Assembly (NCBI GenBank): GCA_910578645.1
Contig: CAJTQI010000001.1
Location: 868,001 to 932,000 of the forward strand
From: an uncultured Lachnospiraceae bacterium
GTDB lineage: Bacteria > Bacillota > Clostridia > Lachnospirales > Lachnospiraceae
DNA length: 64,000 nt
Direction: 5' to 3'
The translations under genes and the position numbers were made by a program. Positions 8,973 through 17,920 of the stretch are shown here, one piece after another; position 1 is the first letter of the stretch; every line of letters starts with the position of its first letter. Under the pieces are notes generated by a model. The model was not told the DNA's origin, made no database searches, and was given only the letters and a program-made list of their open reading frames with translations.

Positions 8973-9091
8973 TAAAGATTCTATGGTAATTATAGTAAAC
9001 TAATATAGTATGTCATCCGATATATAGTATACGGGGGACGGTTGTTCTTGGCCAGACGATTGTTTCTTGAATTAAACGATGTATAGACCAT

Positions 9092-9142
9092 GGACGGTGT
9101 TTTTGAGGGAAAAGGATTTCCTTTGGGGATGCCGTCCTTTCT
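9092..9142 (+). terminator. Hairpin terminator after the hydratase
   Basis: GGACGG (9092-9097) pairs with CCGTCC (9132-9137), with an inner AAAGGA/TCCTTT pairing, followed by TTTCT. The rest of 8973-9217 shows no clear ORF or promoter. Confidence 0.5.
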
Positions 9143-9217
9143 ATTGCCATGCATCATGGAAGGTGTAGTCGGTGGCACAGACGGGCATAGATTGGGTCTA
9201 GGCAAAAGGAGGAGAGA

Positions 9218-10285
9218 GTGAGAATCGATTCCAGTGTAGTGGGGATGGAATCTGTCAGAAATTATACTTCTGCGACAGTAAGAAGTGCGAGAGCCTCTAC
9301 TATGCGCCATATGGGCAATCCGGAGGGCGGATTGGGAAGCTTATTCGGCAATCTGCTAAGTTCCAATGAGAATACGGAACTGGAAGAAGACAATGAGGAG
9401 AGCAATGCCAGTTTAGAGGATATCTCGACACATTTTAAAAATTTATCCAATACAGGAAAAGTCAAAGAACGGAAGGCGCCGGAAGATGTTGTCTTTACGA
9501 TTAAACAACAGTGCGTACAGTTTTTGATGGAGCTTTTCTTTAATTTCCGCGGACAGCGTTATGAAGACACGGCGCAGATGTTGGAGGGAAAGAGGAACGC
9601 TTCACAGCCGGTATATGAAACCAGTATAATTACGAACCAGTATTATCATATGGAAGAAGAGCATACGAAATTCTCTACCACAGGGGTGGTCAAAACCGCC
9701 GACGGCAGGGAGCTGTCTTTCAATCTGGAGATGTCCATGAGCCGCAGGTTCGAAGAGTATTATGAGTCAAGTTTCAGCAGCGGACGGGTGAGATATTGCG
9801 ACCCGCTTGTGATTAATCTGGATACGGATATGGCTCAGGTTTCTGACCAGAAGTTTTTCTTCGACTTAGACCAGGACGGCGTCCAGGAAGAAATTTCTAC
9901 GCTGAAGCAAGGAAGCGGGTTCTTGGCACTTGATTTGAACGGAGACGGTAAAATCAATGACGGCGGGGAACTGTTCGGTGCGAAATCAGGCAACGGGTTT
10001 GAGGATTTGGCAAAATATGATTCCGACGGCAACGGTTGGATTGACGAGGCGGACGAAATATGGGAGAAACTGTTGATTTGGACGAAGGATGATGAAGGCG
10101 ATGATAAACTATACCACTTATCTGATTTGGGCGTGGGGGCCATCGGGCTTGGAAACGTGTCTACACAGTTCGCCCTAAATTCGGAGAAGGATAACCATAC
10201 CAATGCTATGATTCGGAAAACGGGTATTTTCCTGTATGAGAACGGGAATGTATCTACGGTACAGCACCTTGACTTGGCCAGGTAG
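9218..10285 (+). CDS. EF-hand-like calcium-binding protein, function unknown
   Basis: A 355-residue protein starting at GTG 9218, five bases after AGGAGG. There is no signal peptide or membrane segment. The C-terminal half carries two or three Asp-rich loops typical of EF-hand/dockerin-like calcium sites: DLDQDGVQEE, DLNGDGKINDGGELFG and DSDGNGWIDEADE (about residues 220-290). The last two belong to a domain common in clostridial and proteobacterial hypothetical proteins, often ending in a short LxxLxxW segment like the KLLIW seen here. The N-terminal half is unrecognised. It stands alone between the hydratase and spoIID. The role is unknown; calcium binding is inferred from the loops. Confidence 0.7.
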   Translation: MRIDSSVVGMESVRNYTSATVRSARASTMRHMGNPEGGLGSLFGNLLSSNENTELEEDNEESNASLEDISTHFKNLSNTGKVKERKAPEDVVFTIKQQCVQFLMELFFNFRGQRYEDTAQMLEGKRNASQPVYETSIITNQYYHMEEEHTKFSTTGVVKTADGRELSFNLEMSMSRRFEEYYESSFSSGRVRYCDPLVINLDTDMAQVSDQKFFFDLDQDGVQEEISTLKQGSGFLALDLNGDGKINDGGELFGAKSGNGFEDLAKYDSDGNGWIDEADEIWEKLLIWTKDDEGDDKLYHLSDLGVGAIGLGNVSTQFALNSEKDNHTNAMIRKTGIFLYENGNVSTVQHLDLAR

Positions 10286-10528
10286 ATTGTGCCCCGAAGC
10301 AGGTTGCGGGCAGATACGTTAAAAGAAGGAGGGGAAGCTCAGGGAAAATAAATAACACAGGCGCCAAAATGCTGTGCGGGAATTTGGGGTTTAGTCCGGA
10401 GCGTGACAGGCAGGAGGCCAAATAGGAATAAGAAAGGGAACACACACATAGGAATAGAATAGCCGTGGGTGAGCGATGCAGTCAAGCGTGCATAGTAAGC
10501 CGCGACATAGAAGATGCGGGGTGTTTCC

Positions 10529-11503
10529 ATGAATGAAAATAGAATCGTCTTACAAGGAACAAACAAAAGAGATGCTTTGGGATTTCTTTTGTTTGTTTTT
10601 TTGCTGCCCTATGTATGCGCCTGCCTGTGGGGGCATGTGGGTGAGGAGACAGACATACTGGACGGACAGGCGCAGACAGGGGCGGAAGACTACCGGGTGG
10701 GAATTATGATGGAGTGGGGCGTCTGGGAACTTTCCATAGAAGAATACCTTGTGTATAAATTGGAGTCCGTGATGCCGGCATCCTATGAGGAAGAAGCCTT
10801 GAAAGCCCAGGCGGTGCTTCTTCGCACGGAACTTTTTCAGGTATTTAGAGAGCAGGGCGGCAGCCGGCTTGAGATAGAGGGGGACGGTCTGGAAAAATGG
10901 TACTATGCCAAGGGACAGCAGGAAGAAATGGAGGCCTTTTGTCAGGCGGTGGAAGATACGCAGGGGGTGTATTTATGTTATGATGGAGAGCCCATCCAGG
11001 CCTCATATTTTAAAGTAAGTAACGGACAAACAAGGGATGCCGGGGAAGTGTGGCATACGGAAAAAAGTCCATACCTGTCCGGCGTGCCTTGTGAACAGGA
11101 TAAATCTGCGCCGGATTACAGTAGTCAGGTTGTGGTTTCCAAAGTAAATTATCTGTATGAAGTCCGCGCCAGGATAGGGGAACAGTATGACGCCCAGGAT
11201 TTATTGGATGGCTTGCGTTTTACGTATGACGGCGCAGGGTATGTGACAGATGTGTCGTTTTGTGTCGGAGAAGAGGAGGTGGGGGAGATAGACGGGGAGA
11301 CTTTCCGTTATATTTTTGGGCTGCCTTCGGCTTCTTTTAGGATGGAGCAGGAAGGCGCGCAGATTGTTTTTTATGTGACAGGCGTGGGACATGGTTTCGG
11401 GATGAGCCAGTATGGCGCCAACAGCAGGGCACTAAACGGGATGGACTATCCGGAGATACTGAAAGAATTTTTTCCTGGAACAGAATTAGCAAAATTTGAA
11501 TAA
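10529..11503 (+). CDS. spoIID: SpoIID/LytB-domain protein (sporulation peptidoglycan hydrolase family)
   Basis: A 324-residue membrane-anchored SpoIID homologue. SpoIID is a lytic transglycosylase acting with SpoIIM/SpoIIP and the SpoIIQ-SpoIIIA complex during engulfment. One transmembrane helix lies near residues 15-35, then the SpoIID core with MPASYEEEALKAQAV, the VSNGQTRDAGEVWH block and the C-terminal GVGHGFGMSQYGANSRA motif. The family normally has Glu-Met-Pro at the catalytic site; here the aligned residue reads Val (SVMP), with a Glu two positions earlier. ATG 10529 is chosen after GCGGGG; ATG 10514 is possible. A spoIIQ-like gene follows, as in other clostridia. The 10286-10528 gap shows nothing clear. 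Confidence 0.85.
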   Translation: MNENRIVLQGTNKRDALGFLLFVFLLPYVCACLWGHVGEETDILDGQAQTGAEDYRVGIMMEWGVWELSIEEYLVYKLESVMPASYEEEALKAQAVLLRTELFQVFREQGGSRLEIEGDGLEKWYYAKGQQEEMEAFCQAVEDTQGVYLCYDGEPIQASYFKVSNGQTRDAGEVWHTEKSPYLSGVPCEQDKSAPDYSSQVVVSKVNYLYEVRARIGEQYDAQDLLDGLRFTYDGAGYVTDVSFCVGEEEVGEIDGETFRYIFGLPSASFRMEQEGAQIVFYVTGVGHGFGMSQYGANSRALNGMDYPEILKEFFPGTELAKFE

Positions 11504-11607
11504 CCTGTCAAAAATGGGTAAGACTAACACCATGTAAACTTTGATGAAAGCGAATTTGTACAGGCTGACGGCCGGTACGGTAAGCGCGAAAACAGGAGGC
11601 AGGTTTC

Positions 11608-12624
11608 ATGGGAAGAAGAAATAGAAGTGGTGTTAGGAAAGAAAGAATTATTATGTTGGCATCGTCCGTACTTGTTCTGACGGCACTGACAGTAACCGGT
11701 GTTTTTGTAAAAAGGAGCAACAAGGCGGAGCGTGAAGACTATGTTGTGGATTTCGAGACAATCGAGAAGGGAAGCGACGTGGTTACGGAAAACCTGATGC
11801 CGGGTGAAGAATTGGATACACTGTTTGCGGAAGTGGGAACCGACGACCTGGATTATGACCCCAGTTTCCAGGAAGCAAACTCCCAGAACGTGGAAAACAC
11901 CGATGACAAGCTTCTGGCAGGGCAGAAAAAAGACGAAGACAAGACAGATGTGAATAATGCGGACGTGGATAAAAAGGAAGGCAGCCAGGAGGAAGACACA
12001 GAGTCGGCCAAGAAAGCAGAGGATGAGAAGAATAAAGAATCTGCGCAGGACAAGAAAGACGACAAGAAGGATGTGACCGAACAGGCTAAGAAGAAGGACG
12101 AGGACGAAGAAGAGGAAGGCATGTTTGATGAGACTGTGGATACCGCACAGGGAATTGAAGAGACACAGACTGCGGAAGCCATCTCTACGACAGTACAGCC
12201 GACCCTTGATTTTAAAGAAGAAGACGGCCTGGTATGGCCGATTGTTGGGGATGTCTTAATTAATTACAGCATGGATAAAACAATTTATTTTCCCACATTG
12301 CAGCAGTATAAATATAATCCGGCAATTGTAATTGCAGCCACACAAGGCTCCAATATAGCTGCGGCAGCCAACGGGCGTGTAACTACCGTAGGGTATGACC
12401 CGATTATCGGAAATATGGTGGTGATGGACCTGGGCAATGGCTATGAGCTGACTTATGGACAGTTGGAGAACATCACGGTCTCAGAAGGCAGTTATGTAAG
12501 TGTCGGCGACGGAATCGGAACCGTGGCTTCCCCGACCAAGTATTTTAGCTTAGAAGGGACGAATGTATATTTCAAGCTGACAAAAGACGGAGAACCTGTC
12601 AATCCTATGGGGCAGCTTAACTAA
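11608..12624 (+). CDS. spoIIQ: Degenerate M23/LytM-domain membrane protein, SpoIIQ-like
   Basis: A 338-residue protein with an N-terminal transmembrane helix (about 15-35), a very acidic/lysine-rich low-complexity linker (about 90-185) and a C-terminal LytM/M23 fold (about 205-335) with AAAANGRVTTVGYD, VVMDLGNGYELTYGQL and the closing YFKLTKDGEPVNPMGQL. Active M23 peptidases have an HxxxD site and a late HxH; both appear absent (YNPAIVIAA, TYGQLENI). SpoIIQ is a known non-peptidase LytM protein that binds SpoIIIAH across the engulfing membranes, and the adjacent spoIID supports that role. ATG 11608 follows AGGAGGCAGG. The name is inference from architecture and context. Confidence 0.75.
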   Translation: MGRRNRSGVRKERIIMLASSVLVLTALTVTGVFVKRSNKAEREDYVVDFETIEKGSDVVTENLMPGEELDTLFAEVGTDDLDYDPSFQEANSQNVENTDDKLLAGQKKDEDKTDVNNADVDKKEGSQEEDTESAKKAEDEKNKESAQDKKDDKKDVTEQAKKKDEDEEEEGMFDETVDTAQGIEETQTAEAISTTVQPTLDFKEEDGLVWPIVGDVLINYSMDKTIYFPTLQQYKYNPAIVIAATQGSNIAAAANGRVTTVGYDPIIGNMVVMDLGNGYELTYGQLENITVSEGSYVSVGDGIGTVASPTKYFSLEGTNVYFKLTKDGEPVNPMGQLN

Positions 12625-12671
12625 TGATATGATTTATTGTATAAAACAAGGAATTTGGCGGGGAGACAGGT

Positions 12672-13856
12672 ATGTTAGTCATTATTCATGGTAATATTAA
12701 GACGATGGAAGAGCGGGATTACAAGGACGGCTACGTTCAGGTTGAGCATGGTAAAATCACGGCCATCGGAGATATGAAGGAATGTGCTTTGGAGACGTTG
12801 CATGCAGGAAGCGAAGTGCAGGTAATCAATGCAAAAGGCAATCTGGTCATGCCAGGCATTATCGAGGCACATTGCCATATGGGTATTACAGAGGAGAAGA
12901 AAGGGATGGAGGGCGATGACTGCAACGAAAATGTAGCTGCAGTCACGCCGTGGCTGCGTGCCATCGATGCCATCAATCCGATGGACGATGCATTTCACGA
13001 TGCATTAAAAGCAGGGATTACTTCGGCGATGATTGGCCCGGGAAGTTCAAATGTAGTGGGCGGGCAGTTTGCATTCTTAAAAACCCATGGCAGATGTGTA
13101 GACCAGATGATTGTCAAAGCGCCGGCGGCCATGAAAGTAGCGTTTGGAGAGAACCCGAAAGTGAACTATTCCGGACAAGGCGTCTCACCTGTCACGCGAA
13201 TGTCAATTGCGGCGCAGCTTAGAGAAGAGTTATACAAAGCGAAGGAATATGAGAAAAAAGTTAGAGAGAATCCGGATACGGAACGGGATTTTCGCTATGA
13301 ATGTTGGCTGCCCGTTCTGCGCCGTGAGATTCCGCTCAAAGCACATGCCCACAGGGCAGACGATATTCTCACTGCCGTGCGTATTGCCAAGGAATTTGGG
13401 ATTAAGATGACGCTCGACCATTGCAGTGAAGGACATTTAATCATAGAAGAACTGCAGGAAGCGGGTTTTCCGGCGATTGTAGGGCCGGACATGGCCAGCC
13501 GTAATAAGATTGAGGTGCGGAATATGGCGTTTAAGACGGCGGGACTTCTTAGCGGAAACGGCATCTTGACAGCCGTTACGACGGACCATCCTGTCTCTAA
13601 GATACAGTTTCTCCCGATATGTGCCGGACTGGCTGTTAAGGAAGGCATGTCCATGGAAGACGGATTTTGCGCTATCACGCTAAGTGCGGCCAAAATATGT
13701 GGAGTGGATGACAGAGTAGGCAGCCTTGCAGTGGGCAAGGACGGGGATATTGCAATCTTTGATGGCAATCCCATGGAAGTATTTACCAAGACTTTGTGTA
13801 CGGTAATTGAAGGAAAAATCGCATATTATGATGAACAATGCGGACTTTTGTGGTAA
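12672..13856 (+). CDS. Amidohydrolase (imidazolonepropionase-like)
   Basis: A 394-residue metal-dependent hydrolase of the amidohydrolase superfamily. The metal ligands are visible along the TIM barrel: EAHCHMG, HAHRADD, LDHCSEGH and TTDHPVSK, and the family-typical tail KDGDIAIFDGNP closes the beta-sandwich. It belongs to the broad imidazolonepropionase/prolidase-like subgroup, whose members act on cyclic amides or N-acyl amino acids; the substrate cannot be told here. There are no histidine-degradation genes nearby, so it is unlikely to be HutI. ATG 12672 follows GGGGAGA. The gene lies 47 bp after the spoIIQ-like gene and 54 bp before the GH9-like gene. Confidence 0.85.
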   Translation: MLVIIHGNIKTMEERDYKDGYVQVEHGKITAIGDMKECALETLHAGSEVQVINAKGNLVMPGIIEAHCHMGITEEKKGMEGDDCNENVAAVTPWLRAIDAINPMDDAFHDALKAGITSAMIGPGSSNVVGGQFAFLKTHGRCVDQMIVKAPAAMKVAFGENPKVNYSGQGVSPVTRMSIAAQLREELYKAKEYEKKVRENPDTERDFRYECWLPVLRREIPLKAHAHRADDILTAVRIAKEFGIKMTLDHCSEGHLIIEELQEAGFPAIVGPDMASRNKIEVRNMAFKTAGLLSGNGILTAVTTDHPVSKIQFLPICAGLAVKEGMSMEDGFCAITLSAAKICGVDDRVGSLAVGKDGDIAIFDGNPMEVFTKTLCTVIEGKIAYYDEQCGLLW

Positions 13857-13910
13857 GATAGTAAATGTTTAGCGTATGACGGAATTACAAAGGAAAGAGT
13901 TATCGTAACA

Positions 13911-15491
13911 ATGAAAAATAAATATTACAAAGGAATAATCTGTATAGCGGTTTCTATAATCCTGCTGATAAGCTGCATTTTTATGTCGGATTGGTCGTTT
14001 GAGAGGAAAACGCAAAGTGACGGTGGCGGGATTACGTCGCTTGGGTTGACTCCGGAATTTGATTATGAAGTGCCTGAAAGTCTCCCGAGTATACTGGTGG
14101 ACCAGCTTGGATATGCGCAGAGTGGCAATAAAATTGCTGTTTTTAAGGGAGAATTACTTCCGGACATGTTCATGATTCGGGATGTGGACAGCGGACAGAG
14201 GGTATACACAGGCAAGATTATACGCAAAGGGTTTGATAAGGAAGCGGGTGAGATGATTAGCTACGGGGATTTCACATCCTTCAGGACACCCGGTACATAT
14301 TATATTGAAGCCGCAGTAATCGGCCAGTCTTACTCTTTTGAAATTGCGCAGAATCCGTACGGCAGTCTGTTTGATGCGGCGCTTAAACAGTACTATTATA
14401 ACCGTTGCGGCTTGACGTTGTCCAGTGAACTGGCGGGGGATGCGGCGCACAATGCCTGCCATTCCAAAGAGGCGCAGATGAAAGATTCCGCATCGGTGAA
14501 ACTGGATGTGTCGGGCGGATGGCATGTGGATGAGATGTCCAACCGCGACGTGGGAACCGGATGCCGTACCGTGAACCATTTGCTGTTGGCATATGAACTG
14601 TATCCGGAAGTGTTTGATGATGAGGTAGGCATACCGGAGAGCGGCAACGGCATACCGGATATACTGGATGAAGTGAAATATGAGATAGACTGGCTTTTGA
14701 AAATGCAGGATGCCAAGAGCGGCGCGGTATACAGTGCGGTGGGAAGTGTAGACAACTCCACCCTGGGATACCTACTTTATATCGACGGAATCACGATGGA
14801 TGCCACGATTCAGTTTGCGGCGGCACTGGCAAAATTCAGCTATTTGTACCAGGGATATGACAGGGAATTTGCGACCAAGTGTCTGCAGGCTGCGGACAGG
14901 GCGTACCGTTACGCCGGACAGTATTTGGCGGATGTGGCGCCGGAAGAATATTTCTATGCATCTACGGAACTTTACCGTGCTACCGGGGGATATGGTTACC
15001 ATAATGTGGTGAGAGAATATCTGACCCAGAACCCGGTGAAAGACATGGACAATGATTTCGAGTTCTGGGGGTGCGTGACATATTTAAATACGAAGCAAAG
15101 AGTGGATGTGGAATTATGCGAAAGCGTTATCAAGGTATTGATGTTGGAAGGGGAACAGATTTCTTATTCCTCCAAGAACTCGAAGCTTCTTGTGGTCATG
15201 GATGAGAGACAAAACGGGAGCGCACTGCTTTTGAGGGATGTCACCCGGCTTGCTGTGGTGGACCATATCATTACCAATCACGAGTATGCCACTGTCCTGC
15301 AGAACCATTTACATTATATGCTGGGGAGAAATTATCAGTCTATTTGTTATCTGGATGAGGTGGGAACCCGCAACTACAAAGAGATTGATGAGAAGTATGG
15401 TGTCATGAAGCAGGTTGAGTTGAATGCGGAACTTGTATTGATGATGAGTTCGGTTATGGAGGAACTTTATATCGTGAAAGATAAAGAGTGA
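13911..15491 (+). CDS. GH9-like membrane-anchored protein, probably catalytically dead
   Basis: A 526-residue protein with an N-terminal transmembrane/signal segment (about 8-28), a CelD-type Ig-like domain (SILVDQLGYAQSGNKIAVF, about 60-145) and a GH9 (alpha/alpha)6 domain shown by DVSGGWH, IPESGNGIPDILDE and LLKMQ. Active GH9 endoglucanases have DAGD after GGWY; here the sequence runs GGWHVDEMSNRDVGTG. The C-terminal NPHHR block is missing, and the catalytic Glu before NAxLV is replaced (MKQVELNAELV). The frame is intact, so it looks like a maintained pseudo-enzyme, perhaps carbohydrate-binding. A terminator follows. Function unknown. Confidence 0.8.
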   Translation: MKNKYYKGIICIAVSIILLISCIFMSDWSFERKTQSDGGGITSLGLTPEFDYEVPESLPSILVDQLGYAQSGNKIAVFKGELLPDMFMIRDVDSGQRVYTGKIIRKGFDKEAGEMISYGDFTSFRTPGTYYIEAAVIGQSYSFEIAQNPYGSLFDAALKQYYYNRCGLTLSSELAGDAAHNACHSKEAQMKDSASVKLDVSGGWHVDEMSNRDVGTGCRTVNHLLLAYELYPEVFDDEVGIPESGNGIPDILDEVKYEIDWLLKMQDAKSGAVYSAVGSVDNSTLGYLLYIDGITMDATIQFAAALAKFSYLYQGYDREFATKCLQAADRAYRYAGQYLADVAPEEYFYASTELYRATGGYGYHNVVREYLTQNPVKDMDNDFEFWGCVTYLNTKQRVDVELCESVIKVLMLEGEQISYSSKNSKLLVVMDERQNGSALLLRDVTRLAVVDHIITNHEYATVLQNHLHYMLGRNYQSICYLDEVGTRNYKEIDEKYGVMKQVELNAELVLMMSSVMEELYIVKDKE

Positions 15492-15540
15492 TTCGGGGAC
15501 AGGCCCGTTCCAAGATGTGGATTTGAACAAGGTAAAAACA

Positions 15541-15597
15541 GGAAAAGGCGGCTGTGCGGATGTTTTAAGAGACATCTACGTGGCCGCTTTCCTTTTT
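15541..15597 (+). terminator. Intrinsic terminator after the GH9-like gene
   Basis: A long hairpin (GGAAA and GCGGC pairing with GCCGC and TTTCC, inner GATGT/ACATC) is followed by TTTTT. It abuts the left end of repeat copy 2. Confidence 0.7.
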
Positions 15598-15602
15598 ATG
15601 TT

Positions 15603-15834
15603 ATAGGATTGGAGTGTCAAAAGGTGCATTTTATAAGTTGCAGGAGCAACTTGCATAAAATGCTCTCTCATGTCTGTCTTTGTCGTATGGATTTTCTAAA
15701 ATATTCCAGTGAAATTTATGGAAACGGACGTAACCGCCCGCTATTCGCCATCCGGGCGAACATCGGGCTTTTCGGGGCGTCCATGCCCCGAAATTACTGG
15801 AGATTACTCGGAATATTAAGAAAATCTCATATTT
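15603..15834 (+). repeat. Miniature inverted-repeat element, copy 2 (right end missing)
   Basis: This is nearly identical to bases 42041-42272 of the full copy, starting with ATAGGATT and including nested palindromes: AAGTTGC/GCAACTT, TTCGCC/GGCGAA and TTTCGGGGC/GCCCCGAAA. Similarity stops at CTCATATT, before the right terminal repeat, only 8 bases from the stop codon of the minus-strand GH36 gene. A reading frame in it (residues like QKVHFISC, MDFLKYS) also occurs in the full copy, but it belongs to the repeat and is not supported as a gene. Confidence 0.75.
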
Positions 15835-15842
15835 GGTATAGT

Positions 15843-17711
15843 CTATTCACGGGGCGGATGAACTTTTTTAAGCAATATGGCTCCGCCTGAGGGTACGGGT
15901 AGTGTGCAGATGCCGGAGAAAACGGATTCCTCCTGGCAGACGCACTCTCCCATGCAGTTTTGGACGGATGTGGCGTAAGGAGACTCATCCTCAAGGGACA
16001 GTACAAGGGATGAACTAAGGCAGCCGTTTAAAATCCAATATTCGTCTATATTTCCGTCTTGTGGAAGGTTGGCGATGCAATTGCTGTCATAGACTGCAAG
16101 AATGCATACGTTCTTCCGCCTGGAAGAGATAACCGGGTATGATGCCAGTGGACTTTGGGGAACAAAGTCGCCTTGCTGCAGGACTTCTTTGTACCGTATG
16201 GAGAAATCCAGGTAATGTTCCAGTACCTTTTTTTGCTCCGGGGATAATGTATTTATTTTTACCGAAATCTGTAGGGTGGCAAATATACAGTTGATAAGTT
16301 GAACTGCGATATTCTCCGGTGTTTCTTTTTCGTGCCACATCAGCATATCCGAGTGAACGGCGGTATCGCCGCTGGTAAGTTTTAAATCCGTTATGCCCAC
16401 CCGGTTGGTGATACCTGAAAGCGGACAGTCTCCTACCCGAAAGATATTACCGAATCTGCGCATTTGCGGGCCGATGTATGTTTGACGAAATTCTATAAGC
16501 AAATCCTCTCTGATATTCTTTAAGCGGTTATAAATCCCAATCATCAGGCAGTAGACGGCGTCCTGTACTTCCTGGAAATCCTTTTTGGCGCAAGGTAAGG
16601 GCGTATCGGAAAAGAGGGACGTATCTGAAACCGGAGAGCTGCAGGAAGTACAGCCGGTTTCCGGACGCAGTTCTTCCGGGCTCCGGAAAGAGTCGATAAA
16701 ATCTAACTTAAGTCCGTCTAAATTCCATTGTAAAACTGCATTTTCGTAAGTAGAAATCAAGTATTCGCGCACCTCAGGGTACCTGGGGTCCAGAACGCCG
16801 GCGTGAAGCGTAGCGTCAAAACTGAGCAGCATATTTTTAAAACGCGTCCATATGCCGGAATATTCCCCCACGAAAGGTACGCTGTACCAGATAAGGCATT
16901 TCATGCCCAGTGCGTGTATTTTTTCCACATGGGAGCGAAAATCCGGGAATTTAAGGGCTGCCGGTTCCCAGTCACCGCAGAATCCGTAACCCCGGCCGTT
17001 GTCTGTCGTCTGCCAACCGTCGTCTATAATAACTGTGCGCATCCCCATTTTTGCTGCCTGTCTGTATTCGTTATATAAAGATTCGTCGGTCATATCCTGG
17101 TGGTAGGAATACCATGTGGAGTACATGGGCAGCCTGGCACATTCAGGCACAGGCATGGGCTTGTCGGGAAGCAGTGTGTCCCACCACTGGGAAACTTCCT
17201 TGATGGACGTGTGAAAGGGGAGGCTGCGGCAGTCAACCCGACAGGTAAAATGACAGCCATCCATTGTTTGTGGCACGGTTAGAACCAGGTCTATATGAAT
17301 TTCTCCGGTTTCCTCATGTATTCCGGCAACGTATGACATATCTCTGTTCGCTTCGCTAAAGGCCACGGTAAAGCAATTCTGTCCGCTGTAATCGAAAAAA
17401 GAAATGACAGGAGCAGAGTGGCTTAAATTGACATGTTGAGGAAGCGACCAGTCCCCGGTAAGATTCTTGCAAAAACCAGAGTCGGGTTTCCATATACCTG
17501 CAAAACCAATAGCCGGCGCCGTAATGTGCAGACAGATACAGGGGATATCTGCCACAGGCATTTGAGGGACGGTGGTGATTTGGGAACATACGGATTCATC
17601 GTGTGCAAGTTCGTAATGATGTTCTGTTAAATCTGTACAGGTTGTATGGGTTGTACAATATAAGTTTAGTTTGTTTACTTGATGGGTTATTGTGAATTTG
17701 TTCATATGCAC
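15843..17711 (-). CDS. Alpha-galactosidase, GH36 family
   Basis: A 622-residue cytoplasmic glycoside hydrolase, shorter than the classic 730-residue GH36 enzymes. The (beta/alpha)8 barrel shows STWYSYHQDMT, VIIDDGWQTTD, the nucleophile Asp in LKLDFID (about residue 336) and the acid/base Asp in RVGDCP (about 428). Expected activity is removal of alpha-1,6-galactose from raffinose-type sugars or galactomannan fragments. It is divergent from the binding protein/permease operon and likely shares its regulation: TTTACTAAAC at 17732-17741, near its start, resembles GTTTACTAAA in front of the transporter. ATG 17711 follows an AAAGGAGAAG ribosome binding site. Its 3' end abuts repeat copy 2. Confidence 0.85.
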   Translation of the reverse strand: MHMNKFTITHQVNKLNLYCTTHTTCTDLTEHHYELAHDESVCSQITTVPQMPVADIPCICLHITAPAIGFAGIWKPDSGFCKNLTGDWSLPQHVNLSHSAPVISFFDYSGQNCFTVAFSEANRDMSYVAGIHEETGEIHIDLVLTVPQTMDGCHFTCRVDCRSLPFHTSIKEVSQWWDTLLPDKPMPVPECARLPMYSTWYSYHQDMTDESLYNEYRQAAKMGMRTVIIDDGWQTTDNGRGYGFCGDWEPAALKFPDFRSHVEKIHALGMKCLIWYSVPFVGEYSGIWTRFKNMLLSFDATLHAGVLDPRYPEVREYLISTYENAVLQWNLDGLKLDFIDSFRSPEELRPETGCTSCSSPVSDTSLFSDTPLPCAKKDFQEVQDAVYCLMIGIYNRLKNIREDLLIEFRQTYIGPQMRRFGNIFRVGDCPLSGITNRVGITDLKLTSGDTAVHSDMLMWHEKETPENIAVQLINCIFATLQISVKINTLSPEQKKVLEHYLDFSIRYKEVLQQGDFVPQSPLASYPVISSRRKNVCILAVYDSNCIANLPQDGNIDEYWILNGCLSSSLVLSLEDESPYATSVQNCMGECVCQEESVFSGICTLPVPSGGAILLKKVHPPRE

Positions 17712-17731
17712 TTCTCCTTTTTAACTATTTA

Positions 17732-17900
17732 TTTACTAAACTATCACATAAAAATAAAAAAATCAACATAATTTTAGTCGAAAATAGCAAATAAAATGAA
17801 AAAATAAGAACAATATTGTTGACATTGCCACTAAATGGTGTTATATTAAGTTTACAAAACATAAGGAAGTTTATTTGATAAACGGAATATGTTTACTAAA
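17732..17900. promoter_or_regulatory. Divergent control region with candidate LacI-family operators
   Basis: The space between the GH36 gene and the transporter is very A/T-rich and holds related motifs: TTTACTAAAC (17732-17741), the perfect palindrome GTTTAT-TTG-ATAAAC (17869-17883), located just after the predicted transcription start, and GTTTACTAAA (17891-17900). They are plausible binding sites for the LacI-type regulator encoded at 21339-22442. Binding is inferred from position and symmetry. Confidence 0.45.
17819..17847 (+). promoter_or_regulatory. Strong sigma-A promoter of the alpha-galactoside ABC operon
   Basis: A perfect TTGACA (17819-17824), a 17-bp spacer and TATATT (17842-17847). 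The GTTTAT-TTG-ATAAAC palindrome lies just downstream, where a bound repressor would block initiation. Confidence 0.8.
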
Positions 17901-17920
17901 AGAAAGGAGAACATATAAAC

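Noticed and set aside
12672..13856. Histidine-utilisation imidazolonepropionase (hutI)
   Set aside because: The superfamily metal ligands fit, but there are no hut neighbours and I see no HutI-specific signature; kept as a general amidohydrolase.
15609..15890. ORF inside repeat copy 2 whose peptide resembles one in copy 3
   Set aside because: The shared peptide follows from shared repeat DNA; there is no ribosome binding site, the frames end differently, and the sequence is dominated by palindromes.
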